A stretch of DNA of 64,000 nucleotides from Planococcus sp. PAMC 21323 (GCF_000785555.1 NZ_CP009129.1:186001-250000); one strand, 5' to 3'; shown: positions 44,909-55,509, counted from the first letter of the stretch. The notes: generated by a model not told the origin, from the sequence alone. Translations and numbers: made by a program.

Positions 44909-46771
44909 ATGAATCAATCAACAGTCCAGCTTACTCAAAAAGAGTTAGAGGCTTTCCATACTGGACAGATGAAAGACGCATATCGTTATTTTGGTGCGCA
45001 TACAATAGGAGATCAAACAAGTTTCACTTTATGGGTTCCACAAGTGACAAAAGTATCGGTAGCTTGTATAGAACCGGGCAGTTTAAGCGAAGAGATATTC
45101 CAAATGGAGCAGCATCCTCTTGATGAGACAATTTGGCAGGTGCAAGTTCCGCGAAAGCTTACTGGATACGCCTATGAGTACATCCTCGAAACACCAAACA
45201 GTGACATTTTACGGAAATCGGATCCTTATGCTCGATCGAGTGAGAAAAGACCAAAAACTAAATCGATTGTAGCAGGAGCTTCCAAACATACGTGGTCAAA
45301 AGCTGTGTTAAACCAAAAGAAAATCCAAAACAAAAATCATTTTGAAAAACCAATGGCTATTTATGAATTGCATATCGGAACATGGAAGCGCAATGCCCAA
45401 GGAGATTTTTTGAGTTATCGTGAATTGGCAACTAAACTGATTCCTTACGTTCTGGAGATGGGTTTTACTCATATCGAAATTTTGCCGATAACAGAACACC
45501 CACTAGATGAATCCTGGGGTTATCAAACCACAGGGTATTTTGCTCCAACTAGTCGCTATGGGACCAGCGATGATTTGAAATACTTTATCGCACAATGTGC
45601 GGAAAATAAAATCGGTTTAATATTAGATTGGATTCCAGGGCATTTTTGTGTCGATGAACATGCTTTAGCACGATTTAATGGGAATTATTTATACGAAAGC
45701 GAGTTAGAGGAACGACGTATGAATCCCGATTGGGGCACTTTAAATTTTGACGTGACAAAAGGAGAAGTCGTTAGCTTTCTGTTATCGAGTAGTCATTATT
45801 GGCTAGAAGAATTTAAATTTGATGGCTTCCGGATGGATGCGCTGATTTGTTTATTATTCGTTCCGAACATAGAAGAAAGACAACCCAATCAGCAAGGAAC
45901 TGATTTTCTGCAAAAATTAACGAATAACTTAAAGGAATTTCATCCCCATGTGTTATTAATTGCTGAAGATGCCTGGAACTATCCGAAAGTGACACACGAT
46001 GTTGCAGATGGAGGAATCGGGTTTCATTATAAGTGGAATTTTGGATGGATGCGGGACACGCTGGACTATATGGAAGTACAGCCTTCAAAGCGCTCTGAAG
46101 TACACGGTAAAATGAACTTTTCTCTCATGTATCAATATGAAGAACGATACCTTCTAGCACTTTCACATGACGAAGTAGTGAATGGTGAAGCTTCTTTATT
46201 AAATAAGCTTCCTGGCACACTCGACGACCGATTTTCACAACTGAGGTTACTGCTAGGTTTCTGGATCGCTCATCCAGGTAAAAAACTGCTGTTTATGGGG
46301 CAGGAATTTGGTCATTTCGAAGAATGGGAATTTAAACCTGAGTTGGATTGGGCATCATTAGAAACCGAGAATCATAAAAAAATGGCGAATTTCACAAAAG
46401 AGTTATTGGGTTTTTATAAAACAGAAAAGGCCTTTTTTGAATTAGACGATCATCCGGACGGCTTTTCATGGATCGATGCAGATAATCATCAGCAAAGCGT
46501 GGCTGCATTTATCCGAAGAGGGCATATGGAAGAGGACGAATGCATCGTCGTTTGCAATTTTTCAGAGCGTAATTATGAAAATTTTAAGTTAGGGGTTCCA
46601 AAACTTACAGATTATGAAAAGATCTTCACCACAAGTAATGAAAATAGAAAAGTTGTCGTTAAGGCGTTAGCCGATTCAAGCGACGATTTACCTTATTCTA
46701 TTCAAATGGATTTGCCTGCATTTACGATGAATATATGGAAAAAAAGAATGGGAGTGAAGAAAAATGAATAA
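44909..46771 (+). CDS. glgB: 1,4-alpha-glucan (glycogen) branching enzyme
   Basis: A 620-residue GH13 enzyme making alpha-1,6 branches in glycogen. It has an N-terminal CBM48 module (about 25-115), then the barrel with YELHIGTW, the nucleophile Asp in FDGFRMDAL, the acid Glu in LIAEDAW and the third Asp in [10 protein letters not shown]. After FRMDA the sequence departs from the usual VASMLYLDY pattern (here [18 protein letters not shown]), a diverged loop. The start is ATG 44909 after GGAGG. It is the first gene of the glgBCDAP operon and overlaps glgC by eight bases. Confidence 0.95.
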   Translation: MNQSTVQLTQKELEAFHTGQMKDAYRYFGAHTIGDQTSFTLWVPQVTKVSVACIEPGSLSEEIFQMEQHPLDETIWQVQVPRKLTGYAYEYILETPNSDILRKSDPYARSSEKRPKTKSIVAGASKHTWSKAVLNQKKIQNKNHFEKPMAIYELHIGTWKRNAQGDFLSYRELATKLIPYVLEMGFTHIEILPITEHPLDESWGYQTTGYFAPTSRYGTSDDLKYFIAQCAENKIGLILDWIPGHFCVDEHALARFNGNYLYESELEERRMNPDWGTLNFDVTKGEVVSFLLSSSHYWLEEFKFDGFRMDALICLLFVPNIEERQPNQQGTDFLQKLTNNLKEFHPHVLLIAEDAWNYPKVTHDVADGGIGFHYKWNFGWMRDTLDYMEVQPSKRSEVHGKMNFSLMYQYEERYLLALSHDEVVNGEASLLNKLPGTLDDRFSQLRLLLGFWIAHPGKKLLFMGQEFGHFEEWEFKPELDWASLETENHKKMANFTKELLGFYKTEKAFFELDDHPDGFSWIDADNHQQSVAAFIRRGHMEEDECIVVCNFSERNYENFKLGVPKLTDYEKIFTTSNENRKVVVKALADSSDDLPYSIQMDLPAFTMNIWKKRMGVKKNE

Positions 46772-47912
46772 TAAAGTAGTTGCTATGCTTTTAGCGGGCG
46801 GACAAGGAAGTCGATTAAAATCATTAACACATACAATAGCTAAACCGGCACTTCCATTTGGTGGGAAATATCGAATTATTGATTTTCCTTTATCCAATTG
46901 CACCAATTCAGGAATTAATACGGTTGGCGTTCTGACACAATATCAGCCACATGTTCTGCATGCCTATATTGGACTTGGTACACCGTGGGATTTGGATCGT
47001 CGTAATGGAGGAGTAACCATGTTGCCGCCTTATGCCGAAATTGATGGCAACAAATGGTATGCAGGTACCGCAAGCGCAATTTATCAAAACATCACTTTTC
47101 TTCAGTCGTGCGATCCAGAATACGTATTAATTTTATCGGGAGATCATATTTACAAAATGGATTATGAAGTATTAGTGGATTATCACAAAGAACATGAGGC
47201 AGATGTAACTATTTCTGTGCTAGAAGTGCCATGGGAAGAAGCAAGTCGATTCGGAGTCATTAATGTTGATGACAAGATGACAGTGCTGGAATTCGACGAG
47301 AAACCAGAAAATCCAAAAAGCAACTTGGCTTCCATGGGAGTTTACGTGTTTACCTGGAAAAAACTAAAAGAATATTTGGAAGCTGATAATGTGAATGAAG
47401 AATCATCTCATGACTTTGGTAAAGACATTCTTCCGTCCATGATGGAAAAAGGTGAAAAAATGATTGCCTATCCATTTAAAGGATATTGGAAAGATGTGGG
47501 AACTGTTGATAGCTTTTGGGAAGCGAATATGGATTTGCTTGACTTAAATTCCGGCTTAAATTTACATGATTCCGGCTGGCGTATTTATTCTTCGAATCCT
47601 CAACTTCCGCCGCAAGTTATCAATAAAACAGGAAACGTTCAGTCTTCTATGGTAAACGAAGGTTGTGTGATCTCAGGAGAAGTCACAAAATCAATTATAT
47701 TCCAAAAAGTTGTAATAGGTGAAGGAGCTTCCATCTCGGAAAGTGTCATCATGAGCGGAGTAATTATAAACAAAGGTGCCAAACTTCATAAAGTAATTGT
47801 GCCACCCGAATTTGAAGTGCCAGAAGGATTTGAGATCTTCGATCAGCAGGACGAAGTGGTTCTCTTAACAGATGAAGAAATAGAAAAATGGAAGGAGCGT
47901 GGCAAACGATGA
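46764..47912 (+). CDS. glgC: Glucose-1-phosphate adenylyltransferase, catalytic subunit
   Basis: A 382-residue nucleotidyltransferase making ADP-glucose, the committed step of glycogen synthesis. Motifs are [15 protein letters not shown] near residue 9, [35 protein letters not shown] and the [18 protein letters not shown] motif. The C-terminal third is a left-handed beta-helix with hexapeptide repeats (IISKSII-like). It overlaps glgB by 8 bases and glgD by 4 bases. In Geobacillus the active enzyme is a GlgC-GlgD complex, as likely here. Confidence 0.96.
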   Translation: MNNKVVAMLLAGGQGSRLKSLTHTIAKPALPFGGKYRIIDFPLSNCTNSGINTVGVLTQYQPHVLHAYIGLGTPWDLDRRNGGVTMLPPYAEIDGNKWYAGTASAIYQNITFLQSCDPEYVLILSGDHIYKMDYEVLVDYHKEHEADVTISVLEVPWEEASRFGVINVDDKMTVLEFDEKPENPKSNLASMGVYVFTWKKLKEYLEADNVNEESSHDFGKDILPSMMEKGEKMIAYPFKGYWKDVGTVDSFWEANMDLLDLNSGLNLHDSGWRIYSSNPQLPPQVINKTGNVQSSMVNEGCVISGEVTKSIIFQKVVIGEGASISESVIMSGVIINKGAKLHKVIVPPEFEVPEGFEIFDQQDEVVLLTDEEIEKWKERGKR

Positions 47913-48928
47913 ATTTACTTGCAGTAGTAGATGCTTCTATAAAAAAAGAAGGGTTGCAAGATATAACAATGCAACGAACTGTTTCGTCTGTTCCTTTTGC
48001 TGGACGTTATCGGTTAATCGATTTTGTATTATCAAATTTAGTTAATTCAGATGTTAATACGGTTGGTGTCTTCCCATCCTACCCGCTTGCTTCTTTATTA
48101 GATCATATTGGTGTAGGTAAGAGCTGGGATTTAGACAGAAGAAAGAATGGATTATATTTTCTTCCGGTTACACAGCGAGATGGAGGAATATCGAGTGTAG
48201 GAGCATTTGCTGGATTAGAAGAACATCTACAATTTTTTACAAAAAGCAATCAACCCTACGTGGTAGTCACGAATAGCTTTGTTGTTACCCAATTAGACTT
48301 TAAAGACATGCTGGAAAAGCATATCGAGTCCGGAGCAGACTTCACAGAAGCTGTTAGCAAAGGTGTGCAATTAAAAACTTATATTTTGGCTAAAGATTTG
48401 TTGGTCGAATTACTTCAAACCTATTTAGAGAAACAAGTGGTAAGCGTTGAAGACGTTGTTAACTTAAAGAAAAGCCCATATACATTTAATGAGTATGAAT
48501 ACGAAGGTTACTATGCGGTTATCGATTCTATTCAAGGCTACTTAGAGGCTTCATTGGATTTATTAAATGAAGAAAAAAGAGAGCAATTGTTTCTCGAAGG
48601 TCGACCAATTTTCACGAAAGTGAAAGATGAGCCGCCAACACGCTATGTCAGTGGTTCACATGTCGAGCGTGCATTAATTGCGAACGGTAGCACAATTGTG
48701 GGGACAGTAAAGGATAGTCTCATTAGTCGAGGAGTTTATATAAAAAAAGGTGCACGTTTAGAAAGTTGTATCATCATGCAAAAAAGTACGATTGAAGAAA
48801 ATTGCGATTTATCCTATGTTATTGCTGACAAAGATGTATACATTGGCGAAGGGGTAGTATTACATGGAACTTCTGAGCGACCGATTGTTTTACGCAAAGG
48901 GGCGAGTGTTACGAAGGAGGATTTATGA
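47909..48928 (+). CDS. glgD: Glycogen biosynthesis protein GlgD (regulatory ADP-glucose pyrophosphorylase subunit)
   Basis: A 339-residue paralogue of GlgC in which the nucleotide-binding loop is degenerate ([13 protein letters not shown] instead of [10 protein letters not shown]) while [22 protein letters not shown] and [13 protein letters not shown] remain. GlgD lacks activity itself and modulates GlgC. The start is ATG 47909, overlapping the glgC stop (ATGA), with AAGGAG inside the end of glgC; an in-frame ATG at 47888 lies before that site. The beta-helix C-terminus is present. Confidence 0.94.
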   Translation: MNLLAVVDASIKKEGLQDITMQRTVSSVPFAGRYRLIDFVLSNLVNSDVNTVGVFPSYPLASLLDHIGVGKSWDLDRRKNGLYFLPVTQRDGGISSVGAFAGLEEHLQFFTKSNQPYVVVTNSFVVTQLDFKDMLEKHIESGADFTEAVSKGVQLKTYILAKDLLVELLQTYLEKQVVSVEDVVNLKKSPYTFNEYEYEGYYAVIDSIQGYLEASLDLLNEEKREQLFLEGRPIFTKVKDEPPTRYVSGSHVERALIANGSTIVGTVKDSLISRGVYIKKGARLESCIIMQKSTIEENCDLSYVIADKDVYIGEGVVLHGTSERPIVLRKGASVTKEDL

Positions 48929-50355
48929 TGAAGATTGTAATGGCAGCAGCAGAATGTGCACCTTTTGCAAAAGCTGGAGGGTTAGCTGATGTATTAGGAG
49001 CATTACCGAAAGAACTCAGCAGATTAGGCCATGAAATTACGGTTATTATACCTAAATATAGTTTGATAGCTGATCAATATACGTCAGAATTTGTTCAAAA
49101 AGAGTCTATTGAGATGCCTTTTAAAGGACAACAAAAAACATTTCGAGTTTTTGAATATGCACAAACTGGTGTCAACTATCTCTTTATGGAATATGATGAT
49201 TATTTTAAACGAGATCAAATTTATGGCCAGTCGGATGATGCGGAACGGTATGCCTTTTTTAACAGAGCGGTACTTGAAATCGTTCAGCAGCGAAAACTAC
49301 AACCAGATGTAATACATGTTCATGATTGGCATGCGGCGGCTACCTTATTTTTATTGAAAGAAGATTCACGATATGAATCTATTAAAGCAACTAAAACTGT
49401 TTTAACCATTCATAATCTGCAATTCCAAGGAAAGTATTCGAAAAAAACATTTCTCGAAAACTTTGAAATGGATGAACGTTATTACGACGAAGGTCTTGTG
49501 GAGTGGAAGGGCAATTTTAATTCATTAAAGACAGGTATTTTTTATGCGGATAAAGTTACGACTGTGAGCCCTACGTACCGAGATGAAATCTTAACCGATT
49601 TTTATGGTGAGAAATTGAATAGCTTTTTACAAGAAAAAGAACAAGATCTGATTGGGATTTTAAATGGAATCGATTTAGAAGTTTATAATCCTGCTTCAGA
49701 TTTATCCATTGCACGGGAATTTGACGTGATGAGCATGGAAGGAAAGCAAGTGAACAAACGTGAAATTCAGTTGAAAGCGGGGCTGCCAGAGCGAGGGGAT
49801 GTCCCGTTATTGACGATGATTTCAAGATTGTCAGGACAAAAAGGTATTGATATTTTACAGGAAATGCTTCCAGACTTACTATCAAATGAAGACGTTCAAT
49901 TCGTTTTATTAGGATCTGGAGAAGAACAGTATGAAATGTTTTTCAAAGAACTAGACATTGATTTTCCAGGGCAAGTTTCAATTAATATAGGCTTTGATGA
50001 AGGATTTGCACATTTATTGTACGCGGGAGCGGATATCTTTCTAATGCCTTCTCATTTTGAACCGTGTGGGCTCAGTCAACTAATTTCGATGCGATATGGA
50101 ACGGTTCCTGTAGCCAATAAAACAGGGGGATTAAAAGATACAGTCATAGAATACGATGAAAATCAGAAGTCTGGAAATGGATTTTTAAGTGATTTTTCCA
50201 AAGACAAGTCATTTGATAGTGCTTTACAGCGATGCCTGACTTTTTACCAACAGTCTGATCACTGGGAAGCAATCAAGAAAAACGGCATGACAGGTGATTA
50301 TTCGTGGTCACGTTCTGCGGCAGAATACGCTGAACTTTATGAACGGCTAATTTAA
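48928..50355 (+). CDS. glgA: Glycogen synthase (ADP-glucose, GT5)
   Basis: A 475-residue GT-B glycosyltransferase extending glycogen from ADP-glucose. The N-terminal ECAPFAKAGGLADVLGALP motif binds ADP-glucose; Ala replaces the usual Thr of KTGGL. HVHDWHAA, TIHNLQFQG and the C-terminal FEPCGLSQLISMRYGTVPVANKTGGLKDTV nucleotide site are intact. The start is the second ATG of ATGATG (48928), seven bases after AAGGAGG; ATG 48925 overlaps the glgD stop. It is seven bases before glgP. Confidence 0.95.
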   Translation: MKIVMAAAECAPFAKAGGLADVLGALPKELSRLGHEITVIIPKYSLIADQYTSEFVQKESIEMPFKGQQKTFRVFEYAQTGVNYLFMEYDDYFKRDQIYGQSDDAERYAFFNRAVLEIVQQRKLQPDVIHVHDWHAAATLFLLKEDSRYESIKATKTVLTIHNLQFQGKYSKKTFLENFEMDERYYDEGLVEWKGNFNSLKTGIFYADKVTTVSPTYRDEILTDFYGEKLNSFLQEKEQDLIGILNGIDLEVYNPASDLSIAREFDVMSMEGKQVNKREIQLKAGLPERGDVPLLTMISRLSGQKGIDILQEMLPDLLSNEDVQFVLLGSGEEQYEMFFKELDIDFPGQVSINIGFDEGFAHLLYAGADIFLMPSHFEPCGLSQLISMRYGTVPVANKTGGLKDTVIEYDENQKSGNGFLSDFSKDKSFDSALQRCLTFYQQSDHWEAIKKNGMTGDYSWSRSAAEYAELYERLI

Positions 50356-50361
50356 AGGGGC

Positions 50362-52758
50362 GTGCCAAATATGTTTTCTTCCAAAGAAGAGTTCAAGAAA
50401 AGTTTTACGAATCGCATAGAATCTAAAGGACCAGAAAAAAGTCTGGAACTTGCTCATGAAACTTTATGGGAAATGACAAGCGAGTGGGTTCAAGAAAGTT
50501 GGAAACGTACCAACCAATTATATGAAGAAAATCAAGACAAACAACTGTATTATATTTCGATTGAATTTTTAATTGGGCGAGTGCTGGGGCAAAACCTTAT
50601 GAACTTGAACTTTTACAATTTGGTCAAAGAAGGACTTGATGAACTAGGACTCGAGCTTTCTGAAATAGAAGAATTTGAAATCGAACCAGGTTTGGGAAAT
50701 GGTGGATTGGGAAGATTAGCGGCCTGTTTTATGGATTCTCTTGCCTCCTTGGAATTACCTGGGCATGGCTATGGTTTACGTTATAGAGGCGGTTTATTTA
50801 CCCAACATTTTGTAGAAGGTAATCAGACAGAACAACCTACAAAATGGATTAAGGATAAGAATAATATCGATACGCGTAGAGAGGATCTGGCAGTGAACAT
50901 TCCTTATTATGGAGAAGTTCAAATAGTCATGGGTCTTGATGGAATGCGCACAAAAGTAGAAAATCCTGAATGGGTCAAAGCTGTACCGTATGATATACCA
51001 ATTGTCGGAGCAAATGGTGGTACGGTAAATACACTTCGGTTATGGCAAGCAGAAGTTTCAGATCGTCCACTCCCTACTCATAGAGATTATGCAGTTTATG
51101 AACGTGAGACGGCCAATATTACCGATCGGCTTTATCCTGACGATTCTCTAGAGACGGGGAAAATCCTGCGTTTAAAACAGCAGTATTTACTTTGTAGTGC
51201 TTCTCTTCAAAATATTATAAGCAATCATAAAAACTCTTTAGATCAATTGCCGGCCAATATTGCGATTCAAATAAATGATACGCATCCAGCTTTAGCTGTT
51301 CCAGAATTAATGCGTATCTTAATTGATGATTTTGCTTTAGATTGGGAAAAAGCATGGGACATTACAACGCGCACTATTTCTTATACAAATCATACAATTT
51401 TGGAAGAGGCGATGGAAAAATGGGACGGTCATTTAATTCAATCGTTATTGCCAAGAATTTATTTAATCATTGAAGAAATTGATCGCCGTTTTAACGAAAG
51501 CTTAGAGAATCAAGGGAAAGACGATGAAACTCTTCGGAAATTGTCTATCATCGAAAATGGAGTTATTAAGATGGCGGTATTGGCGGTAGTGGGAAGTTAT
51601 AAAGTAAACGGTGTAGCCAAATTGCATACAGAAATTTTGAAAAAACGTGAAATGAAGGAATTGAACGAGCAGTTTCCAAACAAATTTCACAACAAAACGA
51701 ACGGAATTACGCACCGAAGATGGTTGATTAAAGCTAATCAAGAGTTGTCCGGGTTGATCACAGAGACAATTGGTTCGAAGTGGGTTAAAGAGCCTGAGCG
51801 CTTGAGTGAACTGCATTATTACTCTCAAAATCAAACGTTTCTTCAAGATTTCCAAGCTATTAAAAACTTGAAAAAAGAGCAGTTAATTCATCATCTTCAG
51901 CGAGATCAAAATATTATTGTCGATCCATCTTCAATTTTTGATATTCACATTAAACGATTCCACGGCTATAAACGACAATTGATGAACATTTTGCATATTC
52001 AAATGCTATACGACCGAATTAAACAAGATTCTACTTATCGACCATATCCACGAACTTTCTTTTTTGGAGGTAAAGCCGCGCCAAGTTATCACTTTGCAAA
52101 ACAAGTGATTAAAATGATCAATACAGTAGCGAAAAAAGTGAATAATGATCCTTTAGTGAGACAGCATCTGCACATTGTATTTGTTGAAAATTACAATGTC
52201 ACACAAGCGGAATATTTAATACCTGCGGCTGACGTGAGTGAACAAATTTCAACTGCTTCCAAAGAGGCTTCAGGTACTGGAAATATGAAATTTATGATGA
52301 ATGGTGCACTGACAATTGGTACATTTGATGGAGCAAATGTTGAGATATTTGAACAAGTTGGCCAAGAAAATGCATTTGTCTTCGGAATGCGTGCAGAACA
52401 GGTGATGGAATATGAGAAAAATCAATCTTATAATCCAAAAGAAATCATTGAATCGGATTTGGAAATTGGAAAGTTAATGGAAGAACTGATTAAAGGAGAT
52501 TGGACAGAAGGAAAAGCGAATGCTGACTTTATTGTGGGACAGTTGGTACATGATCGAGATCCTTATTTTGTGTTAAAAGATCTTCCGAGTTATACACGAG
52601 CACATGAGCAAATTTTAGATGCTTACGCAAATCCGGTTAAGTGGGCAGAAATGGGCGTTAAAAACATTGCTGCTTCCGGTATTTTCTCTAGTGACCGGAC
52701 CATCCAGCAATATTCAGACGATGTTTGGCATTTAACGAAAGTTCCTAGTTTGTATTAG
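50362..52758 (+). CDS. glgP: Glycogen phosphorylase
   Basis: A 798-residue GT35 phosphorylase releasing glucose-1-phosphate from glycogen. It shows GLGNGGLGRLAACFMDSLA near residue 112, NDTHPALAVPELMR, TNHTILEEAMEKW and HIKRFHGYKRQLMN, and the pyridoxal-phosphate lysine in EASGTGNMKFMMNG. It follows glgA after six bases. Synthesis and breakdown enzymes are thus on one message, as in Bacillus, suggesting constant turnover of the store. Confidence 0.96.
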   Translation: MPNMFSSKEEFKKSFTNRIESKGPEKSLELAHETLWEMTSEWVQESWKRTNQLYEENQDKQLYYISIEFLIGRVLGQNLMNLNFYNLVKEGLDELGLELSEIEEFEIEPGLGNGGLGRLAACFMDSLASLELPGHGYGLRYRGGLFTQHFVEGNQTEQPTKWIKDKNNIDTRREDLAVNIPYYGEVQIVMGLDGMRTKVENPEWVKAVPYDIPIVGANGGTVNTLRLWQAEVSDRPLPTHRDYAVYERETANITDRLYPDDSLETGKILRLKQQYLLCSASLQNIISNHKNSLDQLPANIAIQINDTHPALAVPELMRILIDDFALDWEKAWDITTRTISYTNHTILEEAMEKWDGHLIQSLLPRIYLIIEEIDRRFNESLENQGKDDETLRKLSIIENGVIKMAVLAVVGSYKVNGVAKLHTEILKKREMKELNEQFPNKFHNKTNGITHRRWLIKANQELSGLITETIGSKWVKEPERLSELHYYSQNQTFLQDFQAIKNLKKEQLIHHLQRDQNIIVDPSSIFDIHIKRFHGYKRQLMNILHIQMLYDRIKQDSTYRPYPRTFFFGGKAAPSYHFAKQVIKMINTVAKKVNNDPLVRQHLHIVFVENYNVTQAEYLIPAADVSEQISTASKEASGTGNMKFMMNGALTIGTFDGANVEIFEQVGQENAFVFGMRAEQVMEYEKNQSYNPKEIIESDLEIGKLMEELIKGDWTEGKANADFIVGQLVHDRDPYFVLKDLPSYTRAHEQILDAYANPVKWAEMGVKNIAASGIFSSDRTIQQYSDDVWHLTKVPSLY

Positions 52759-52777
52759 AAGCTGAAAGGGTGGCAAT

Positions 52778-53587
52778 ATGGCAGATTACGAATTTGATAA
52801 TACCGATTTAACAAACTATAAAGCGGGTGGCGTGTTAGTCGGCAAAGTGGCAATTGTCACTGGTGCTAGTAGTGGTATCGGTCAAGCTGTAGCAATTGCG
52901 TATGCTAAGGAAGGTGCGAGAGTGATTATTGGGTATCTTGGAGATGACGAAGGTGCCCAAAAAACCATTGATTTGATCGAGGGTTATGGTGGCGAGGCAA
53001 AAGCGTTAAGTGGTGATTTAGGTAAATCAGAGAATTGTGACGCACTCGTTCAATTCACGTTAGCTGAATTCGGCCAAGTAGATATCGTCGTTAATAACGC
53101 CGGGTACCAATATCCGCAAACCTCACCACTCGATATTACAGACGAGCAGCTTTTAAAAACATTTGAGATCAAGGCATTCGCCATGTTTTATTTAACGCGA
53201 GCGGCACTTCCTCATTTGAAAAAAGGATCTCGAATTATTAATACGGCATCCATTAATGCTTATCGTGGGCATTCAGATTTGATTGATTACTCCGGAGCGA
53301 ATGGTGCGATGGTAGCGATGACTCGCTCGTTGGCACGTCGATTAGTACGAGAGGAAATTGCGGTGAACGGCATTGCGCCGGGCCCAATTTGGACACCACT
53401 CATTACTAAAACTTTTGGAGATTTAAATCCAAATGTAGGAGATGACTTTGGTGAAGATGTACCAGCAGGGCGTCCTGGTCAACCATACGAACTCGTAAAA
53501 GCATATGTATTTTTAGCAGATCCGCAAAATTCATATATGACGGGACAATTTCTGCATATGAACGGTGGAGACTATATGTCTACTTGA
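52778..53587 (+). CDS. Short-chain dehydrogenase of the general-stress type (YdaD-like) with altered tetrad
   Basis: A 269-residue SDR. GASSGIGQAVAIAYA (29-43) and NNAG (106-109) bind NAD(P), Ser158 and Tyr171 are present. However the motif YxxxK reads YSGAN (171-175), so the catalytic Lys is Asn175. At the position of the catalytic Asn (TFEIK, usual TFxxN) there is Lys132. The two residues appear exchanged. The N-terminal YKAGGVLVGKVAIVTG matches the GspD/YdaD group of SigB-controlled stress SDRs. It follows glgP by 19 bases with GAAAGGGTGG, so it may be the sixth gene of the glycogen operon. Substrate unknown. Confidence 0.82.
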   Translation: MADYEFDNTDLTNYKAGGVLVGKVAIVTGASSGIGQAVAIAYAKEGARVIIGYLGDDEGAQKTIDLIEGYGGEAKALSGDLGKSENCDALVQFTLAEFGQVDIVVNNAGYQYPQTSPLDITDEQLLKTFEIKAFAMFYLTRAALPHLKKGSRIINTASINAYRGHSDLIDYSGANGAMVAMTRSLARRLVREEIAVNGIAPGPIWTPLITKTFGDLNPNVGDDFGEDVPAGRPGQPYELVKAYVFLADPQNSYMTGQFLHMNGGDYMST

Positions 53588-53588
53588 T

Positions 53589-53625
53589 AAAAGCAGTCCA
53601 AGAAAACATCTTGGTCTGCTTTTTC
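53589..53625 (+). terminator. Terminator of the glg operon
   Basis: AAAGCAG-T-CCAAGA pairs with TCTTGG-T-CTGCTTT (one T-T mismatch), followed by a T-run. Confidence 0.88.
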
Positions 53626-53673
53626 ATATATTCTTCTATATGGTAAAATTCACTGAAGAACGGGAGTGAGTTT

Positions 53674-54795
53674 TTGAAAAAGAGTGTATGGATCTTACTA
53701 CTACTAATTTTTAGTTTTGGATTACTTACAGCTTGTACAAAAGTGATTGATCAATCAAAAGAAGATGGCAAAGATAATCCAACAAACCAAGAAAAGAAAG
53801 AGCAGCCGATTGCTGCAGAAGATGATAAACAGCTAATGCGTGTGCATTATATCGATGTGGGTCAAGGCGATGCTACCTTATTGGAAGTCGAGGAGTTTTC
53901 ACTATTAATTGATGCAGGAAATTGGAAATCAACCGAAGTTGTCGATTATTTAAAGCAACAAGAGATAAAGAAGATCGATATTGTTGTCGGGACTCACCCA
54001 GACGCCGATCATATTGGACAACTGGCTCAGGTAATTGGAGAGTTTGATGTTGGCGAGGTATGGATGTCTGGTAATCTGAGCAGTTCTGCTACTTTTACAA
54101 ATGCATTGCAGGCAATCGATGCGAGTGGGACAGAATATATAGAACCTAGAACAGGGGAAGTTTTTGATGTTGGTTCTCTTCAAATTGAAGTGCTCCATCC
54201 AAGTGAAATCACCGGGTCACCTAATGAAGAATCAATATCTTTGAAAATGACATATGGGGATATCGGGTTTATTTTTACGGGAGATGCAGGGGTGAAAGAA
54301 GAGCAAGAAATGATCGACACAGGTATCGATCTCAATGCGGAAATATTGCATTTAGGCCATCACGGCTCTAATACATCCACAAGCTTGGCATTTTTAAAGG
54401 CTGTGACGCCTGAAGTTGCGATTTATAGTGCGGGAGCTGATAATTCATACGGGCATCCGCATGCTGAAGTGATTGCAGTTGTAGAAAATGAAGGAGCAGA
54501 AGTGTTCGGAACAGACGTAAATGGAACGATTATAGTAGAGACTGACGGGAAAACCTACAAGGTTGAGACGCAACAAGAAGGTGTACCTACTGAAGGACAG
54601 AATCGGTGCATTGATATAAACATTGCATCTTCAGCAGAATTACAGGAGATTTCAGGGATAGGCGAAACGTATGCAAAGGCGATTATAAACAAGCGTCCAT
54701 TTGAAAATATTGAACAATTAATCGGTATTAAAGGAATTGGCCAAGGAACGCTGGATGCTATTCAAGAACAAGGCCTAGCTTGTATAGGAGGGTAA
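53674..54795 (+). CDS. Secreted lipoprotein: ComEC-like metallo-beta-lactamase domain fused to ComEA-like helix-hairpin-helix
   Basis: A 373-residue lipoprotein with lipobox LLTAC (Cys21). A charged linker is followed by the MBL domain (about 55-290): YIDVGQGDATLLE, LIDAG, THPDADHIGQL metal motif, FTGDAG and LGHHGSNTS. This matches the C-terminal MBL domain of ComEC/Rec2, but without its channel. Residues 312-373 form two HhH motifs (INIASSAELQEISGIG and FENIEQLIGIKGIGQGT), as in the DNA receptor ComEA. An extracellular nuclease acting on DNA is a reasonable inference. The start is TTG 53674, seven bases after GGGAG. A DUF3006 gene follows by four bases. Confidence 0.85.
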   Translation: MKKSVWILLLLIFSFGLLTACTKVIDQSKEDGKDNPTNQEKKEQPIAAEDDKQLMRVHYIDVGQGDATLLEVEEFSLLIDAGNWKSTEVVDYLKQQEIKKIDIVVGTHPDADHIGQLAQVIGEFDVGEVWMSGNLSSSATFTNALQAIDASGTEYIEPRTGEVFDVGSLQIEVLHPSEITGSPNEESISLKMTYGDIGFIFTGDAGVKEEQEMIDTGIDLNAEILHLGHHGSNTSTSLAFLKAVTPEVAIYSAGADNSYGHPHAEVIAVVENEGAEVFGTDVNGTIIVETDGKTYKVETQQEGVPTEGQNRCIDINIASSAELQEISGIGETYAKAIINKRPFENIEQLIGIKGIGQGTLDAIQEQGLACIGG

Positions 54796-54799
54796 TGGG

Positions 54800-55060
54800 A
54801 TGAAAGGGATTTTGGACCGAATTGAAGATGACCTATACGCAGTCATTTTAGTAGAAGAAGAAGGACTTGAATTAATCTTACCCGCTAATCGACTGCCAGC
54901 CGGAAGCACAATCAATTCCTGGTTTAATATAGATGCAGAAGATGGACAGTTAGCCGTCACCTTAGATTATGAAACATCCTTTATAAAAACAAAGCAGGCT
55001 GAAGAAATAATGGCAAGACTGAGGAAACAGAAAAAAGGCAGTCGCTTTAAACGGGAGTAG
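54800..55060 (+). CDS. DUF3006 domain protein
   Basis: An 86-residue soluble protein opening with the DUF3006 signature KGILDRIEDDLYAVILVEEEG, a small beta-barrel-like fold, and ending in a basic tail (RLRKQKKGSRFKRE). DUF3006 genes often lie directly after ComEC-like MBL lipoprotein genes, as here (four-base gap, AGGAGGGTAATGGG ribosome site). The basic tail could contact nucleic acid or the membrane. No biochemical function is known to me. Confidence 0.85.
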   Translation: MKGILDRIEDDLYAVILVEEEGLELILPANRLPAGSTINSWFNIDAEDGQLAVTLDYETSFIKTKQAEEIMARLRKQKKGSRFKRE

Positions 55061-55098
55061 AAAAAGTCGAGATTCTCTTAGGAGGATCTCGACTTTTT
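55061..55098 (+). terminator. Terminator of the MBL-HhH/DUF3006 operon
   Basis: AAAAAGTCGAGAT and ATCTCGACTTTTT form a 13-base-pair stem with T-runs. Confidence 0.92.
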
Positions 55099-55114
55099 GC
55101 TTTTTAGTTTAAAT

Positions 55115-55417
55115 CTAGTCTTTTTCAACTAACTCTAAATGGTAATCAGCTACTTGATTAGGTTTGTACAAATCTGTAATCGATGTTGAATAATCAGAAA
55201 TAGATGCGTTAAATTTTGCCTCTAAAGTCGGTATACGGATACAGAAATTCATTTTATACAAGAGTGTGGCGATATGGTGATACTCTTCACTCGTTACTTT
55301 AAAGTCGAAGGAGACTTTCCGTTTTTGTTGATGAGGGCAGCTTTGGTCATTTGTCTCTTCTTTAAAATTAGAAGCGTGTATTTCGGTATCGTCAATCCAT
55401 AATGTTGTTTTCGTCAC
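55115..55417 (-). CDS. DUF3219 family protein (YkvR-like)
   Basis: A 100-residue soluble protein with the family patterns KVSFDFKVTSEEYHHIATLLYK and SDYSTSITDLYKPNQVADYHLELVE, the same as Bacillus YkvR. Probably a beta-rich small domain; function unknown. The start is GTG 55417, seven bases after AGAGGT. It stands alone between two terminators and ykvI. Interestingly ykvR and ykvI are also near each other by name in Bacillus, though the order here is not shown to be conserved. Confidence 0.8.
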   Translation of the reverse strand: MTKTTLWIDDTEIHASNFKEETNDQSCPHQQKRKVSFDFKVTSEEYHHIATLLYKMNFCIRIPTLEAKFNASISDYSTSITDLYKPNQVADYHLELVEKD

Positions 55418-55509
55418 TTATTTTACCTCTACTTTTCTTTTCACCGTATCATAAAAAAAACGTCAAAGCAGTAGAACAGGCTTTGACGGCTAGAGAATTT
55501 TTTAATTAG

